Shown here: in pieces, positions 1 through 6,666 of the stretch
Position numbering within the stretch: position 1 is the stretch's first letter
Layout: each line of letters starts with the position of its first letter
Origin: Deltaproteobacteria bacterium
GTDB lineage: Bacteria; Desulfobacterota; DSM-4660; Desulfatiglandales; B25-G16
Direction: 5' to 3'
Assembly (NCBI GenBank): GCA_019308645.1
Contig: JAFDHR010000066.1
Location: 1 to 10,727 of the forward strand
Length of the DNA: 10,727 bases
The notes under the pieces: generated by a model
The model's input: the letters and a program-made list of their open reading frames with translations, nothing else
Told to the model about the DNA's origin: nothing
Databases searched by the model: none
Made by a program: the position numbers and the translations under genes

Positions 1-905
1 ACCGGTTGATAAAGGCTAGCCAACAGGTGACCGAGGGCAGCCTAACGCCGGATATTGGCCCTATATCAAAAGGTGAAATAGGTGTCTTACAGAACACCTT
101 TAATGATATGGTTGTATCGCTCGAAGAACGAGACCGACGCAGAAGGGCGGAGGCTGAAAATCGTCTCATTCAGTCTGAAAAGCAGGCCAGTGTTGGAAGG
201 CTTGCTGCAGGCGTTGCTCATGAGATCAATAATCCTTTAACCGGTATATTAACATTTACCCGTATTCTTCAGCGAAGTAAAGATATAGGAGACAAGAGTC
301 AGTCTCATCTTCAAAAAATAGCTGAGTCAACTGTACGAGTCAGAAAGATTGTTAAGGGTTTGCTTGATTTTTCCAGACAGACCGAGCTTGATAAAGAACC
401 AACTGATGTAAATAGGCTTATCCGATCAGTAATTTCAGCGATGGATAATCAGGCACTGGTAAAAAGTGTAAACATAACCTTCAATCCAGGAGAGAATTTA
501 CCCAAGCCCACCCTGGACCGCAGTCAGTTTCAAAGTGTGTTAATAAATTTAATTATAAACGCCTTTGATGCTATGGAACGGGGAGGAACTATTATTATAT
601 CTACCGGTATCAGTTTATCCGCAAGCGATACTGATCAAAAGAGTGTTGAGATTACCATTGCTGATACTGGATGTGGCATAAAACATGAAGATCTCGATAA
701 ATTATTTGACCCTTTTTTTACTACAAAGGAGGTAGGCAAGGGTACCGGGCTTGGTCTTTCAGTCTCATACGGGATTGTACAGAGACATGGTGGAACAATC
801 AGGGTTCAAAGTGAGATTGATCATGGGAGTACTTTTACCATCTGGATTCCAGTAGACGAGCAGCGCAACCCTGCCCAGTCCTCTAACCCGGGGCGGGCCA
901 AATAA
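1..905 (+). CDS. Sensor histidine kinase HK1, C-terminal part (left end cut by window)
   Basis: This is a kinase that would autophosphorylate on histidine and pass the phosphate to a receiver domain, most likely the one encoded next. The reading frame is open to the left edge, and the TTG at 6 is a Leu codon inside the HAMP segment, not a start. Counting from that codon: HAMP tail about 1-40, a charged linker, HisKA with phosphoacceptor H72 in AHEINNPL, then HATPase_c with the N box (NLIINAFDAM, about 181-190), G1 box DTGCGI (220-225), F box DPFFTTK (235-241) and G2 box GKGTGLGL (244-251). All catalytic boxes are present, so the kinase core looks functional. It is close to HK2 at 8762 (roughly 85% identical by eye over the HisKA-to-N-box stretch). 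The last ~14 codons do not match the HK2 end and run into a tandem repeat, so the C-terminus may have been altered by inserted DNA. The sensor domain lies outside the window. Confidence 0.93.
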   Translation, partial: RLIKASQQVTEGSLTPDIGPISKGEIGVLQNTFNDMVVSLEERDRRRRAEAENRLIQSEKQASVGRLAAGVAHEINNPLTGILTFTRILQRSKDIGDKSQSHLQKIAESTVRVRKIVKGLLDFSRQTELDKEPTDVNRLIRSVISAMDNQALVKSVNITFNPGENLPKPTLDRSQFQSVLINLIINAFDAMERGGTIIISTGISLSASDTDQKSVEITIADTGCGIKHEDLDKLFDPFFTTKEVGKGTGLGLSVSYGIVQRHGGTIRVQSEIDHGSTFTIWIPVDEQRNPAQSSNPGRAK

Positions 906-943
906 CGAATAATCTTTTGGCCAAATAACGAATAATCTTTTGG
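898..943. repeat. 23-bp tandem direct repeat, two copies
   Basis: Two identical, directly adjacent 23-bp units occupy 898-920 and 921-943. Each begins CCAAATAACG and ends ATCTTTTGG, so the unit ends are a short inverted repeat (CCAAA/TTTGG). The first copy contains the TAA stop codon of the kinase gene at 903-905. The function is unknown; it sits directly upstream of the MITE-like element. Confidence 0.9.
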
Positions 944-958
944 CGAATGACCAATGAC

Positions 959-1120
959 AAAAAAGGTAACTTCTCAATAAGTCCAGGTAATTCCTTGACA
1001 ATGCCATTTGCCGTCATTGCGAGGAGCGGTGCGACGTGGCAATCTTATTGCTATAATAGAGATTGCTTCGCTTTGCTCGCAATGACAGAACCCGAACTTA
1101 TTGAGAAGTTACTAAAAAAG
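959..1120. mobile_element. MITE-like palindromic element between kinase and regulator genes
   Basis: A perfect 17-bp inverted repeat, GTAACTTCTCAATAAGT at 966-982 and its complement at 1096-1112, encloses a second nested palindrome. GTCATTGCGAG (1013-1023) pairs with CTCGCAATGAC (1076-1086), and GCAATCT (1039-1045) pairs with AGATTGC (1060-1066) around a 14-nt loop. The direct repeat AAAAAAG lies outside the ends (959-965 and 1114-1120), as a target-site duplication would. No transposase is encoded. The inner palindrome matches a dispersed repeat family I recall from Deltaproteobacteria-like genomes. The element probably separated a kinase/regulator pair that was once adjacent, since at the right end of the window the equivalent genes are only 4 nt apart. 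It could also act as an RNA hairpin limiting read-through into the regulator. The right-hand AAAAAAG runs into the regulator's ribosome-binding site. Confidence 0.7.
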
Positions 1121-1131
1121 GAGCAAACCAA

Positions 1132-2145
1132 ATGGCTCGAAAGATACTTGTGATAGACGATGATACAATGGTCTTATCATCGTGTCTGCGAATATTTGAG
1201 GCAGAGGGTTATTATGTTGTTACGACCACAAGCCCGGAAGAGGGACTAAGTCTTGTCTTAAGTCTTGTCTTAGATACATACTTTGATGTGATTCTGTGCG
1301 ACTGGATGATGCCGGGCCTTGATGGAATGGATGTAATAACAAGACTTGACGAGACATCACCTGGCTCTGCTGTAGTTATGATAACTGGATATCCGAGTAT
1401 TGAAAGGGCGACCGAGGCTATGAAGAGAGGGGCAATGGATTATGTTGCCAAACCGTTTACACCTGATGAGATAATCAAGGCGGTTGATGAGGCGATACAG
1501 CGGAAAGAGGGAGAAGAGAGGAAGGTAATTGAGAGATTTGGAGCCCTAACAAAGACCGGACAGATATCCCTTCCAAGCATTGATGAAAAGATGCTACAGA
1601 CCCTTTCTGCTGCAATAGATGAACGCAGGCATATGGAGGCAAAGTCTTCACTTGAAGCCCTTTCTGAGCCTGAACGTTTAGAGGAAATGACGCTCGCTGT
1701 ACTTAATAAATACACCCGGGACACAAATAATCTAATCCCTATCCTGCAGGCTGTTCATTCATATGCTGGATACCTTTCATATGAGACAATCGGCATGATT
1801 GCCAGAGAATTAAATTTAAGTGAGCATGAAATCTTTGGCACAGCATCATTCTATGCCCAGTTCAAATTTGAAAAGCCAGGGGAACATCTTATGAGGTGCT
1901 GTACCGGGACTGCATGTTTCGTTAGCGGTGGTGGAGTAATTCTTGAGGCAGCTAAATCAAAAATGGGTCTTGTTCCAGGGCAAACAACTAAAGATGGGAT
2001 GTTCAGTCTTGAAACGGTAGCATGCCTGGGATGCTGCGCATTAGCACCTGTTGTGACCATTGATGGTGAGGTTCATGGTCAAATGAGTCCTGCAAAGTTA
2101 TCAAGGGCTATAGATAAGATTTATCGAACAGAATCAAAGGGATAA
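1132..2145 (+). CDS. Response regulator receiver fused to a NuoE/HydC-type [2Fe-2S] subunit
   Basis: This 337-residue protein joins a phosphorylatable switch to an electron-transfer subunit. Residues 1-120 form a complete CheY-like receiver: acidic pair D9/D10, phosphoacceptor D57 in CDWMMPG, switch T85, and K107 in the KPF motif. After a charged linker (about 121-185), residues 186-337 match the NuoE/HydC thioredoxin-like fold. The four cluster ligands are spaced as in that family: C257-x4-C262 (CTGTAC) and C298-x3-C302 (CLGCC). No DNA-binding output domain is present. The start is supported by AGGAG at 1119-1123, 8 nt before the ATG. A 12-bp tandem duplication adds four residues at about 41-48. 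NuoE-type subunits normally partner a NuoF/HydB subunit, and one lies at 6667. I infer that phosphorylation by the neighbouring kinase alters docking or electron flow in the complex. The frame is uninterrupted, so the fusion appears genuine. Confidence 0.93.
   Translation: MARKILVIDDDTMVLSSCLRIFEAEGYYVVTTTSPEEGLSLVLSLVLDTYFDVILCDWMMPGLDGMDVITRLDETSPGSAVVMITGYPSIERATEAMKRGAMDYVAKPFTPDEIIKAVDEAIQRKEGEERKVIERFGALTKTGQISLPSIDEKMLQTLSAAIDERRHMEAKSSLEALSEPERLEEMTLAVLNKYTRDTNNLIPILQAVHSYAGYLSYETIGMIARELNLSEHEIFGTASFYAQFKFEKPGEHLMRCCTGTACFVSGGGVILEAAKSKMGLVPGQTTKDGMFSLETVACLGCCALAPVVTIDGEVHGQMSPAKLSRAIDKIYRTESKG
1249..1272 (+). repeat. 12-bp in-frame tandem duplication inside the receiver domain
   Basis: AGTCTTGTCTTA is repeated exactly at 1249-1260 and 1261-1272. 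The frame is kept and one four-residue unit (Ser-Leu-Val-Leu) is doubled in the helix preceding the phosphoacceptor strand. Receivers usually have a shorter helix here, so one copy is probably a recent slippage product. Confidence 0.9.
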
Positions 2146-2169
2146 CCCTTCGGGTTTATCGTGTTTTTT
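2141..2169 (+). terminator. Candidate intrinsic terminator or attenuator overlapping the regulator stop codon
   Basis: GATAACCC (2141-2148) can pair with GGGTTTATC (2152-2160) around a TTC loop with one bulged T. Three bases later comes a run of six T (2164-2169). The stem is A/T-rich and only three G:C pairs close the loop, so termination may be partial. The regulator TAA stop (2143-2145) lies inside the left arm. Because the next gene belongs to the same functional set, attenuation is more plausible than a full stop. Confidence 0.4.
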
Positions 2170-2170
2170 G

Positions 2171-2236
2171 AGTTCATTGAGTTTGTTGAGTTCAACACAA
2201 CAAACACAACAAACAAAGTAAACACAACAAACACAG
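2171..2236. repeat. Low-complexity repeat: GTTGAG-type arm followed by AACACAACAAAC-type copies
   Basis: The gap before the NuoG-like gene holds an AGTTCATTGAGTTTGTTGAG stretch. It is followed by three near-copies of ACACAACAAAC, two adjacent around 2195-2216 and one at about 2222-2232. GTTTGTTG (2181-2188) is complementary to CAACAAAC (2198-2205), with an inner GTTGA/TCAAC pair, so it can fold into a hairpin. It looks like a repeat insertion and is not coding. The downstream gene's ribosome-binding site lies just after it (GAGGA at 2246-2250). Confidence 0.65.
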
Positions 2237-2256
2237 AATATAGATGAGGAACTACG

Positions 2257-3918
2257 ATGGAGTTAGTTGAAGAGCAAGATATAGCAACAGAAACAATGAT
2301 AATGAATGGGAAAAATGTATCCTTTTCTTCTGGTGAGACAATATTGGAAGTTGCCAGGAGATCAGGCATCTATATCCCTACCCTGTGTTCAAGGCCGGAT
2401 TTACCATCTACAGGATCTTGCCGTCTATGTATAGTAAAAGTCGAAGGCGTTCGGGGGTATGTAACATCCTGCACAACACCTGCCACACCCAATATGGTTG
2501 TTACTACAAGTTCAGATGAGATTGAAAAATTAAGAAGGGGAATATTGGAGTTAATTCTGTCTGAACACCCCTCGGCCTGTTTAGTATGCCCTATCAGGGA
2601 AACATGTGAGCAATTTAATGCGCCCTCTTCAAAAACTGGAAGAGTTACAGGCTGCAATATGTGCCCAAATCGCGATATTTGTGAATTAAGGCAGTTGGTT
2701 GAATATCTGGGACTAAAAGAGATAAGATATCCATTATTGTATAAGGATTTTTCCCTTGAGAGAGATGATCCATTTATGGATAGGGATTATAATCTTTGCA
2801 TCCTATGCGGGAGATGTATTAGGGCCTGTGAAGAAAATCTCGGTACAAGCGCCATTTCATTTGTTAACAGAGGTCACGATACAAAAGTAGGGACCTCCTT
2901 CGGAAAACTTCATGTGGATGGCGATTGTCGTTTTTGCATGCATTGCGTTGATGTCTGTCCAACCGGTGCTTTAACAGTTAGGGGATCCAAATGGTATGAC
3001 AATCCCGATATAGAAACACCCACAACATGCATCCTTTGTGAGCGAGGCTGTGAGCTTGTTATTGATACTAAATGGAATAAGGTTATGGGCGCACATCCTG
3101 TCCGGGATATGACCGTCAGCAAAAGAGAATACTGTGTTAAGGGCAGATGTTGTTTACCGGCACTCTTTAACAGCCCTGATCGATTGAAATATCCTGCTAT
3201 CCGCCGTGATGACGGTAAGATGATCTATACTGATTGGGATAATGCAATAAACCATATATCTGATATAATATCTGGTTATGGTCCCACTGAAATTGCAATC
3301 CTTTCCTCAAGGCATCTGACAGATGAATCCATTTATGCCCTGAACGAATTTGCCAGAATCTATGCAGAATCAAATATACTTTATATAGCAGATGATGAAA
3401 TTATATTTCCTAATATAGAAAAATCAGATGAGATGTTTAAGGATATCAAATTATTATATGTAGCAGAGGCAAACAGTGCAACTGATGAAATCATAAAGAA
3501 ATTTATAAGCCTTGAAAATATCATTATTCAGGACATCTACCCTTCTCCCCTTAGCACGTCAAATAAGGTATGCGCTGTTCTTCCTGTCACAGTTTTCACT
3601 GAAATGAATGGCACGAAGACGTGTGTAGATAGCCGCAGAAAACCTGTTGCAAAAGCAGCCAAACCTCCTGGGAATGCCATTCCAGATTGGGAGATTACGA
3701 CTAACATAGGGAATGCATTACACAATACAGATTTCAAAATAAAAGATTTCCGTAGCATACAAAACCATATCCAGATGCATCCATGGATTATTGCCTCTGT
3801 TCCTATGGTTCCAAAAGACGCTTTAACGTATAGGGGCTTTCATATTGCTGATTTTGTTCCTGATTTTAAGATATTTGTTGAACGTCGTTTAAAATTAAAA
3901 GGAGAGATCCATTTTTAG
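2257..3918 (+). CDS. NuoG/HndD-like iron-sulfur subunit with shortened molybdopterin domain
   Basis: This 553-residue soluble electron-wire protein carries, in order: a [2Fe-2S] domain (C44, C55, C58, C72); a NuoG-type His-Cys site (H104-x3-C108-x2-C111-x5-C117); a second C-x2-C-x5-C motif (C133, C136, C142) ending in CELRQL; two ferredoxin-like [4Fe-4S] motifs (C181/184/187/191 and C224/227/230/234); and an FdhA-type [4Fe-4S] motif (C258, C261, C265, C293). From about residue 320 there is only a short region reminiscent of the molybdopterin-oxidoreductase domain, far smaller than in catalytic formate dehydrogenases and without a recognisable catalytic Cys/Sec site. It is therefore likely a NuoG-like wire, not an enzyme centre. 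No [FeFe]-hydrogenase H-cluster motif is present. The start at 2257 is supported by GAGGA 6 nt upstream. I infer that it links the NuoE/NuoF core to the GltD-like subunit, as the NuoG-like domain of StnC does in Sporomusa. Confidence 0.88.
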   Translation: MELVEEQDIATETMIMNGKNVSFSSGETILEVARRSGIYIPTLCSRPDLPSTGSCRLCIVKVEGVRGYVTSCTTPATPNMVVTTSSDEIEKLRRGILELILSEHPSACLVCPIRETCEQFNAPSSKTGRVTGCNMCPNRDICELRQLVEYLGLKEIRYPLLYKDFSLERDDPFMDRDYNLCILCGRCIRACEENLGTSAISFVNRGHDTKVGTSFGKLHVDGDCRFCMHCVDVCPTGALTVRGSKWYDNPDIETPTTCILCERGCELVIDTKWNKVMGAHPVRDMTVSKREYCVKGRCCLPALFNSPDRLKYPAIRRDDGKMIYTDWDNAINHISDIISGYGPTEIAILSSRHLTDESIYALNEFARIYAESNILYIADDEIIFPNIEKSDEMFKDIKLLYVAEANSATDEIIKKFISLENIIIQDIYPSPLSTSNKVCAVLPVTVFTEMNGTKTCVDSRRKPVAKAAKPPGNAIPDWEITTNIGNALHNTDFKIKDFRSIQNHIQMHPWIIASVPMVPKDALTYRGFHIADFVPDFKIFVERRLKLKGEIHF

Positions 3919-3925
3919 CAACTAA

Positions 3926-4164
3926 GCTTTAAGATACCGTTCACCCCGATTTATCGGGATTATCCATTGTCCGAAAGGGGGAGATATTCCTCTGGATCAA
4001 CCCATGGTTTGGCCTGTTGATGGATTGACTATTTAAGCGGTTCACTGCCACTGTTGGCTTATCGGTGAACCTGTCGAGAGCCCCTCGGCCTTGAGCTCGG
4101 GGCCGAAAGGCCTCATGGTCGAACGACGGTGAACTGTCAACGGTGAACGCTTACGCTTTAAGAT
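3926..4164. repeat. 239-bp palindromic intergenic element with flanking direct repeats
   Basis: GCTTTAAGAT occurs as a direct repeat at 3926-3935 and 4155-4164. Just inside, CGTTCACC (3938-3945) is complementary to GGTGAACG (4142-4149), giving a transposon-like layout. Internal hairpins are CCCGAT-TT-ATCGGG (3945-3958), GGTTCAC (4039-4045) with GTGAACC (4065-4071), and competing stems TCGGCC/GGCCGA (4085-4106) and GGCCTT/AAGGCC (4087-4112). CGGTGAAC occurs twice near the right end (4127-4134, 4141-4148), and GGTGAAC once more at 4064-4070. There is no open reading frame of note. It may be a non-autonomous mobile element or a structured leader RNA; I do not recognise the family. Confidence 0.55.
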
Positions 4165-4215
4165 TTGTACAAAAAATGGGAAATAAAGCCTCCATTTTAA
4201 ATAGTTTTAATTCAG

Positions 4216-4289
4216 CTGGCAAAAGGCTAAAGGCTTGAGGTTTCCCCCTTACCCTCTGCCTTTAGCCTTAAGCCTATTTTTAGCGCCAG
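4216..4289. repeat. Inverted repeat (hairpin) upstream of the NfnA-like gene
   Basis: AGGCTAAAGGC (4224-4234) is perfectly complementary to GCCTTTAGCCT (4258-4268) around a 23-nt loop. An outer CTGGC (4216-4220) pairs with GCCAG (4285-4289). A smaller pair AAAATGG (4173-4179)/CCATTTT (4192-4198) lies just before it. No T-run follows, so it is a poor intrinsic terminator. The base pattern resembles dispersed GGCTAAAGGC-type repeats. It ends about 12 nt before the AGGAGG ribosome-binding site of the next gene and could affect its translation. Confidence 0.6.
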
Positions 4290-4311
4290 TTTATAAGGAT
4301 TAGGAGGTACC

Positions 4312-5166
4312 ATGTATGAAATACTAAAAAAATCCGAAATATTTAATGTGCACAAGATGGTAATTAAGGCGCCTGAAATTGCACATTCCATACAAGCAGG
4401 GCAGTTTGTCATTGTTATGGGTAATGAGTATAGCGAGAGAATACCATTGACTGTATCAGACTGGAATACTGATACCGGCACAATAACCCTATATATTTTA
4501 GAGGTAGGTATCTCCACGCTTGAGTTGGCACGCCTGAAGATTGGGGATTCACTATATGCTGTAACAGGCCCATTAGGCGTCCCTTCGGAAATAAAAAATT
4601 ATGGCAGCGTTGTTTTAGGGGGTGGATGCTATGGAATTGGCGGAATCTATCCAATAGCGCGTGCTTGCAAGGAGACTGGCAATAAGGTGATATCTATCAT
4701 TGAAGCGCGCTACAGTTTTATGTTCTATCATGAAAAGGAGCTCCATGCAGCCAGTGATCAGGTTTTATACGCAACAAGTGACGGCTCTAAAGGTAAAAAA
4801 GGTAAGGTTGAGGATTATGTGGGAGAGATGCTTGAAAAGGGAATCAAGATTGATCATGCCTTTTTTATGGGATGCACCCAGATGCTTGAAAGATGTTCTG
4901 AGGCCACCCGCCCCTATGCCATTCCAACCAAGGTTGCCCTAAACTCCATTATGCTCGATGGCACAGGAATGTGCGGAGCATGCAGGGTTAGTGTTGGAGG
5001 AGAGACAAAATTTGCTTGTGTTGATGGGCCAGAGTTTGATGGGCACAAGGTTGATTGGAAGGAATTGAATCGGCGCAAGAGTGCATACACAGAACAAGAG
5101 TCGGTTATCTATCAATCTTACTCTCATGAATGTATGGCTGAAAAGAAATTAAGAGGAGAACTTTAA
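4312..5166 (+). CDS. NfnA/SudB-like FAD and [2Fe-2S] oxidoreductase subunit
   Basis: This 284-residue protein belongs to the ferredoxin-NADP reductase-like family that forms the small subunit of NADH-dependent ferredoxin:NADP+ transhydrogenase (NfnAB) and sulfide dehydrogenase (SudAB). The FAD-binding motif is ERIPLTVSDW (42-51), and a nucleotide-binding glycine motif GGGCYGIGGIYPIA spans 103-116. The C-terminal [2Fe-2S] site is DGTGMCGAC...C, with C221, C224 and C236. D216 aligns with the first cluster cysteine of PyrK, which fits the Asp-plus-three-Cys ligation reported for Thermotoga NfnA. Length is normal for the family. AGGAGG (4302-4307) lies 4 nt before the ATG, a slightly short spacing. 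The stop is 8 nt before the GltD-like gene, the usual nfnA-nfnB order, so the two subunits should be co-translated and form a heterodimer. Substrate preference (NADH) is inferred from the family. Confidence 0.92.
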   Translation: MYEILKKSEIFNVHKMVIKAPEIAHSIQAGQFVIVMGNEYSERIPLTVSDWNTDTGTITLYILEVGISTLELARLKIGDSLYAVTGPLGVPSEIKNYGSVVLGGGCYGIGGIYPIARACKETGNKVISIIEARYSFMFYHEKELHAASDQVLYATSDGSKGKKGKVEDYVGEMLEKGIKIDHAFFMGCTQMLERCSEATRPYAIPTKVALNSIMLDGTGMCGACRVSVGGETKFACVDGPEFDGHKVDWKELNRRKSAYTEQESVIYQSYSHECMAEKKLRGEL

Positions 5167-5174
5167 AGAAGGAT

Positions 5175-6653
5175 ATGGAAATGGAATTAACAGCCAAAGA
5201 GCGAATGGCCATTGAGCGGCACGGGATGGCTGAACAGCCACCTGACTTGAGAAATCGTAATTTCGAGGAGGTTCCATATGGCTATACACCGGAAGAGGCA
5301 GTAGCTGAGGCACAGCGCTGCTTGAGTTGCAAAAAAATGCCCTGCATCTCCGGCTGCCCTGTGGAGGTACCTATCCCTGAATTCATTGCCCTGGTGGCTG
5401 AGGAAAAATTTGCCGAGGCAGCCCGTCTCATTAAAACTAAAAATGTTCTCCCCGCTGTATGTGGACGCGTTTGCCCGCAGGAGTCCCAATGTGAAGGGGT
5501 ATGTATAAGGGGGAAGAAGGATATATCGAAAGCTGTTGCCATAGGGAACCTTGAGAGATTCGTTGCTGATTATGAACGAGAAAACAATCTTATGGAGGTG
5601 CCTGAAATAAAGGATAAAAACGGCTTTAAGGTAGCTATCATAGGCTCTGGACCCTCTGGTTTGACTGTTGCTGGAGATTTGATAAAACTTGGTTATGAAG
5701 TCACCATATATGAGGCATTTCATCGTGGGGGAGGTGTATTGGTTTATGGTATTCCAGAATTCAGGATGCCAAAAAGGATTGTCGAAGCGGAAATCAGGGC
5801 CCTGGAAGATTTAGGAGTCAAAATCTATTATAACAGCGTGATCGGTCGTCTACATAAGGTTGATGATCTCTTAAATATCATGGGGTTCAATGCAGTATAT
5901 ATCGGGGTTGGAGCTGGTCTTCCAATCTTTTTAGACATACCTGGCAAGAACCTGAATGGGGTATTTTCAGCAAATGAATATCTAACGCGTAGTAATCTGA
6001 TGAAATCCTATCTATTTCCAAAATACAGAACCCCCATGATAATAGGGAAAGAAGTTGCTGTTCTTGGAGGTGGTAATGTAGCCATGGATTCTGCAAGAAC
6101 CGCTATGCGATTAGGAGCGGAAAAGGTTACTATTGTTTATAGGCGCGCAAGAGAACAGATGCCGGCAAGGGCCGCAGAGGCCCATCATGCAGAAGAGGAA
6201 AAGATCGAGTTTAGACTTCTGTCAAGTCCTGTTGAGATCTATGGTAATGAGCAGGGATGGGCTACTGGAATGAAGTGCCAGAGATATGAGCTCGGGGAGC
6301 CTGATGAATCAGGCAGACAAAGGCCTGTTCCTATAGAAAATTCCTTCTTTGAAGTTGATTGCGATCAGGTACTTGTAAGCATTGGTGGCCAGGCCAATCC
6401 ATTGATTACCTCAACAACGCCTGATATGAAGGTAAACAAGTGGGGATACATTGAAGTCGATGATTGGGGTAGGACAAATAGGGAATTTGTCTATGCAGGG
6501 GGAGATATTGTTACTGGCGCAGCAACAGTCATATCCGCTATGGGGGCCGGCCGGAGGGCGGCAAAGGCAATACATGAGGATTTGATCAAAGAAACTGATG
6601 AAACCTTACGACCACCTGGCGGTGAAACAGAAGGGGGCGATGAGGAAAAATAG
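5175..6653 (+). CDS. NfnB/SudA/GltD-like NADPH-dependent oxidoreductase subunit
   Basis: This 492-residue protein is of the glutamate synthase small-subunit type: an N-terminal iron-sulfur domain followed by an FAD/NAD(P)-binding reductase. Cluster cysteines are C49, C52, C57, C61 and C96, C100, C106, C110, enough for two [4Fe-4S] clusters. The FAD Rossmann motif is GSGPSG (157-162). The NADPH-binding motif is GGGNVAMD (298-305), followed by VYRRAREQMP, where the paired arginines fit binding of the NADPH 2'-phosphate. A second FAD contact is AGGDIVTGAATV (441-452). No GltB glutamine amidotransferase gene is nearby, and the partner upstream is NfnA-like, so a transhydrogenase or sulfide-dehydrogenase role fits better than glutamate synthase. 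In NfnAB this subunit holds the bifurcating flavin. The start is uncertain: GAAGG (5168-5172) is only 2 nt from the ATG at 5175 but 8 nt from a second ATG at 5181. The C-terminal tail (480-492) is Gly/Glu-rich. Confidence 0.92.
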   Translation: MEMELTAKERMAIERHGMAEQPPDLRNRNFEEVPYGYTPEEAVAEAQRCLSCKKMPCISGCPVEVPIPEFIALVAEEKFAEAARLIKTKNVLPAVCGRVCPQESQCEGVCIRGKKDISKAVAIGNLERFVADYERENNLMEVPEIKDKNGFKVAIIGSGPSGLTVAGDLIKLGYEVTIYEAFHRGGGVLVYGIPEFRMPKRIVEAEIRALEDLGVKIYYNSVIGRLHKVDDLLNIMGFNAVYIGVGAGLPIFLDIPGKNLNGVFSANEYLTRSNLMKSYLFPKYRTPMIIGKEVAVLGGGNVAMDSARTAMRLGAEKVTIVYRRAREQMPARAAEAHHAEEEKIEFRLLSSPVEIYGNEQGWATGMKCQRYELGEPDESGRQRPVPIENSFFEVDCDQVLVSIGGQANPLITSTTPDMKVNKWGYIEVDDWGRTNREFVYAGGDIVTGAATVISAMGAGRRAAKAIHEDLIKETDETLRPPGGETEGGDEEK

Positions 6654-6666
6654 GAGATAACAGAAA

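Noticed and set aside
995..1057. Promoter from TTGACA (995-1000) and TATAAT (1052-1057)
   Set aside because: The spacing is 51 bp, far from the ~17 bp needed, and both boxes lie within or next to the palindromic element.
947..1153. 68-codon open frame between HK1 and the regulator
   Set aside because: It is a translation of the palindromic repeat (residues such as VIARSGATWQS and DCFALLAMT) and overlaps the true regulator start; no ribosome-binding site.
1681..1689. Internal start giving a free NuoE protein from the fusion gene
   Set aside because: GAGGA lies only 1 nt before the ATG at 1687, too close for efficient initiation, so there is no good evidence for a separate product.
2257..3918. 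[FeFe]-hydrogenase large subunit
   Set aside because: The N-terminal cluster domains fit, but none of the H-cluster cysteine motifs is present after the ferredoxin domains; the C-terminus is molybdopterin-type instead.
5187..5723. 178-codon open frame on the minus strand
   Set aside because: It lies wholly antisense to the well-supported GltD-like gene and shows no recognisable motif or start signal.
5175..6653. Glutamate synthase small subunit (gltD) as its actual role
   Set aside because: The fold matches, but the adjacent NfnA-like gene and the absence of a large-subunit gene point to an NfnB/SudA-type partner.
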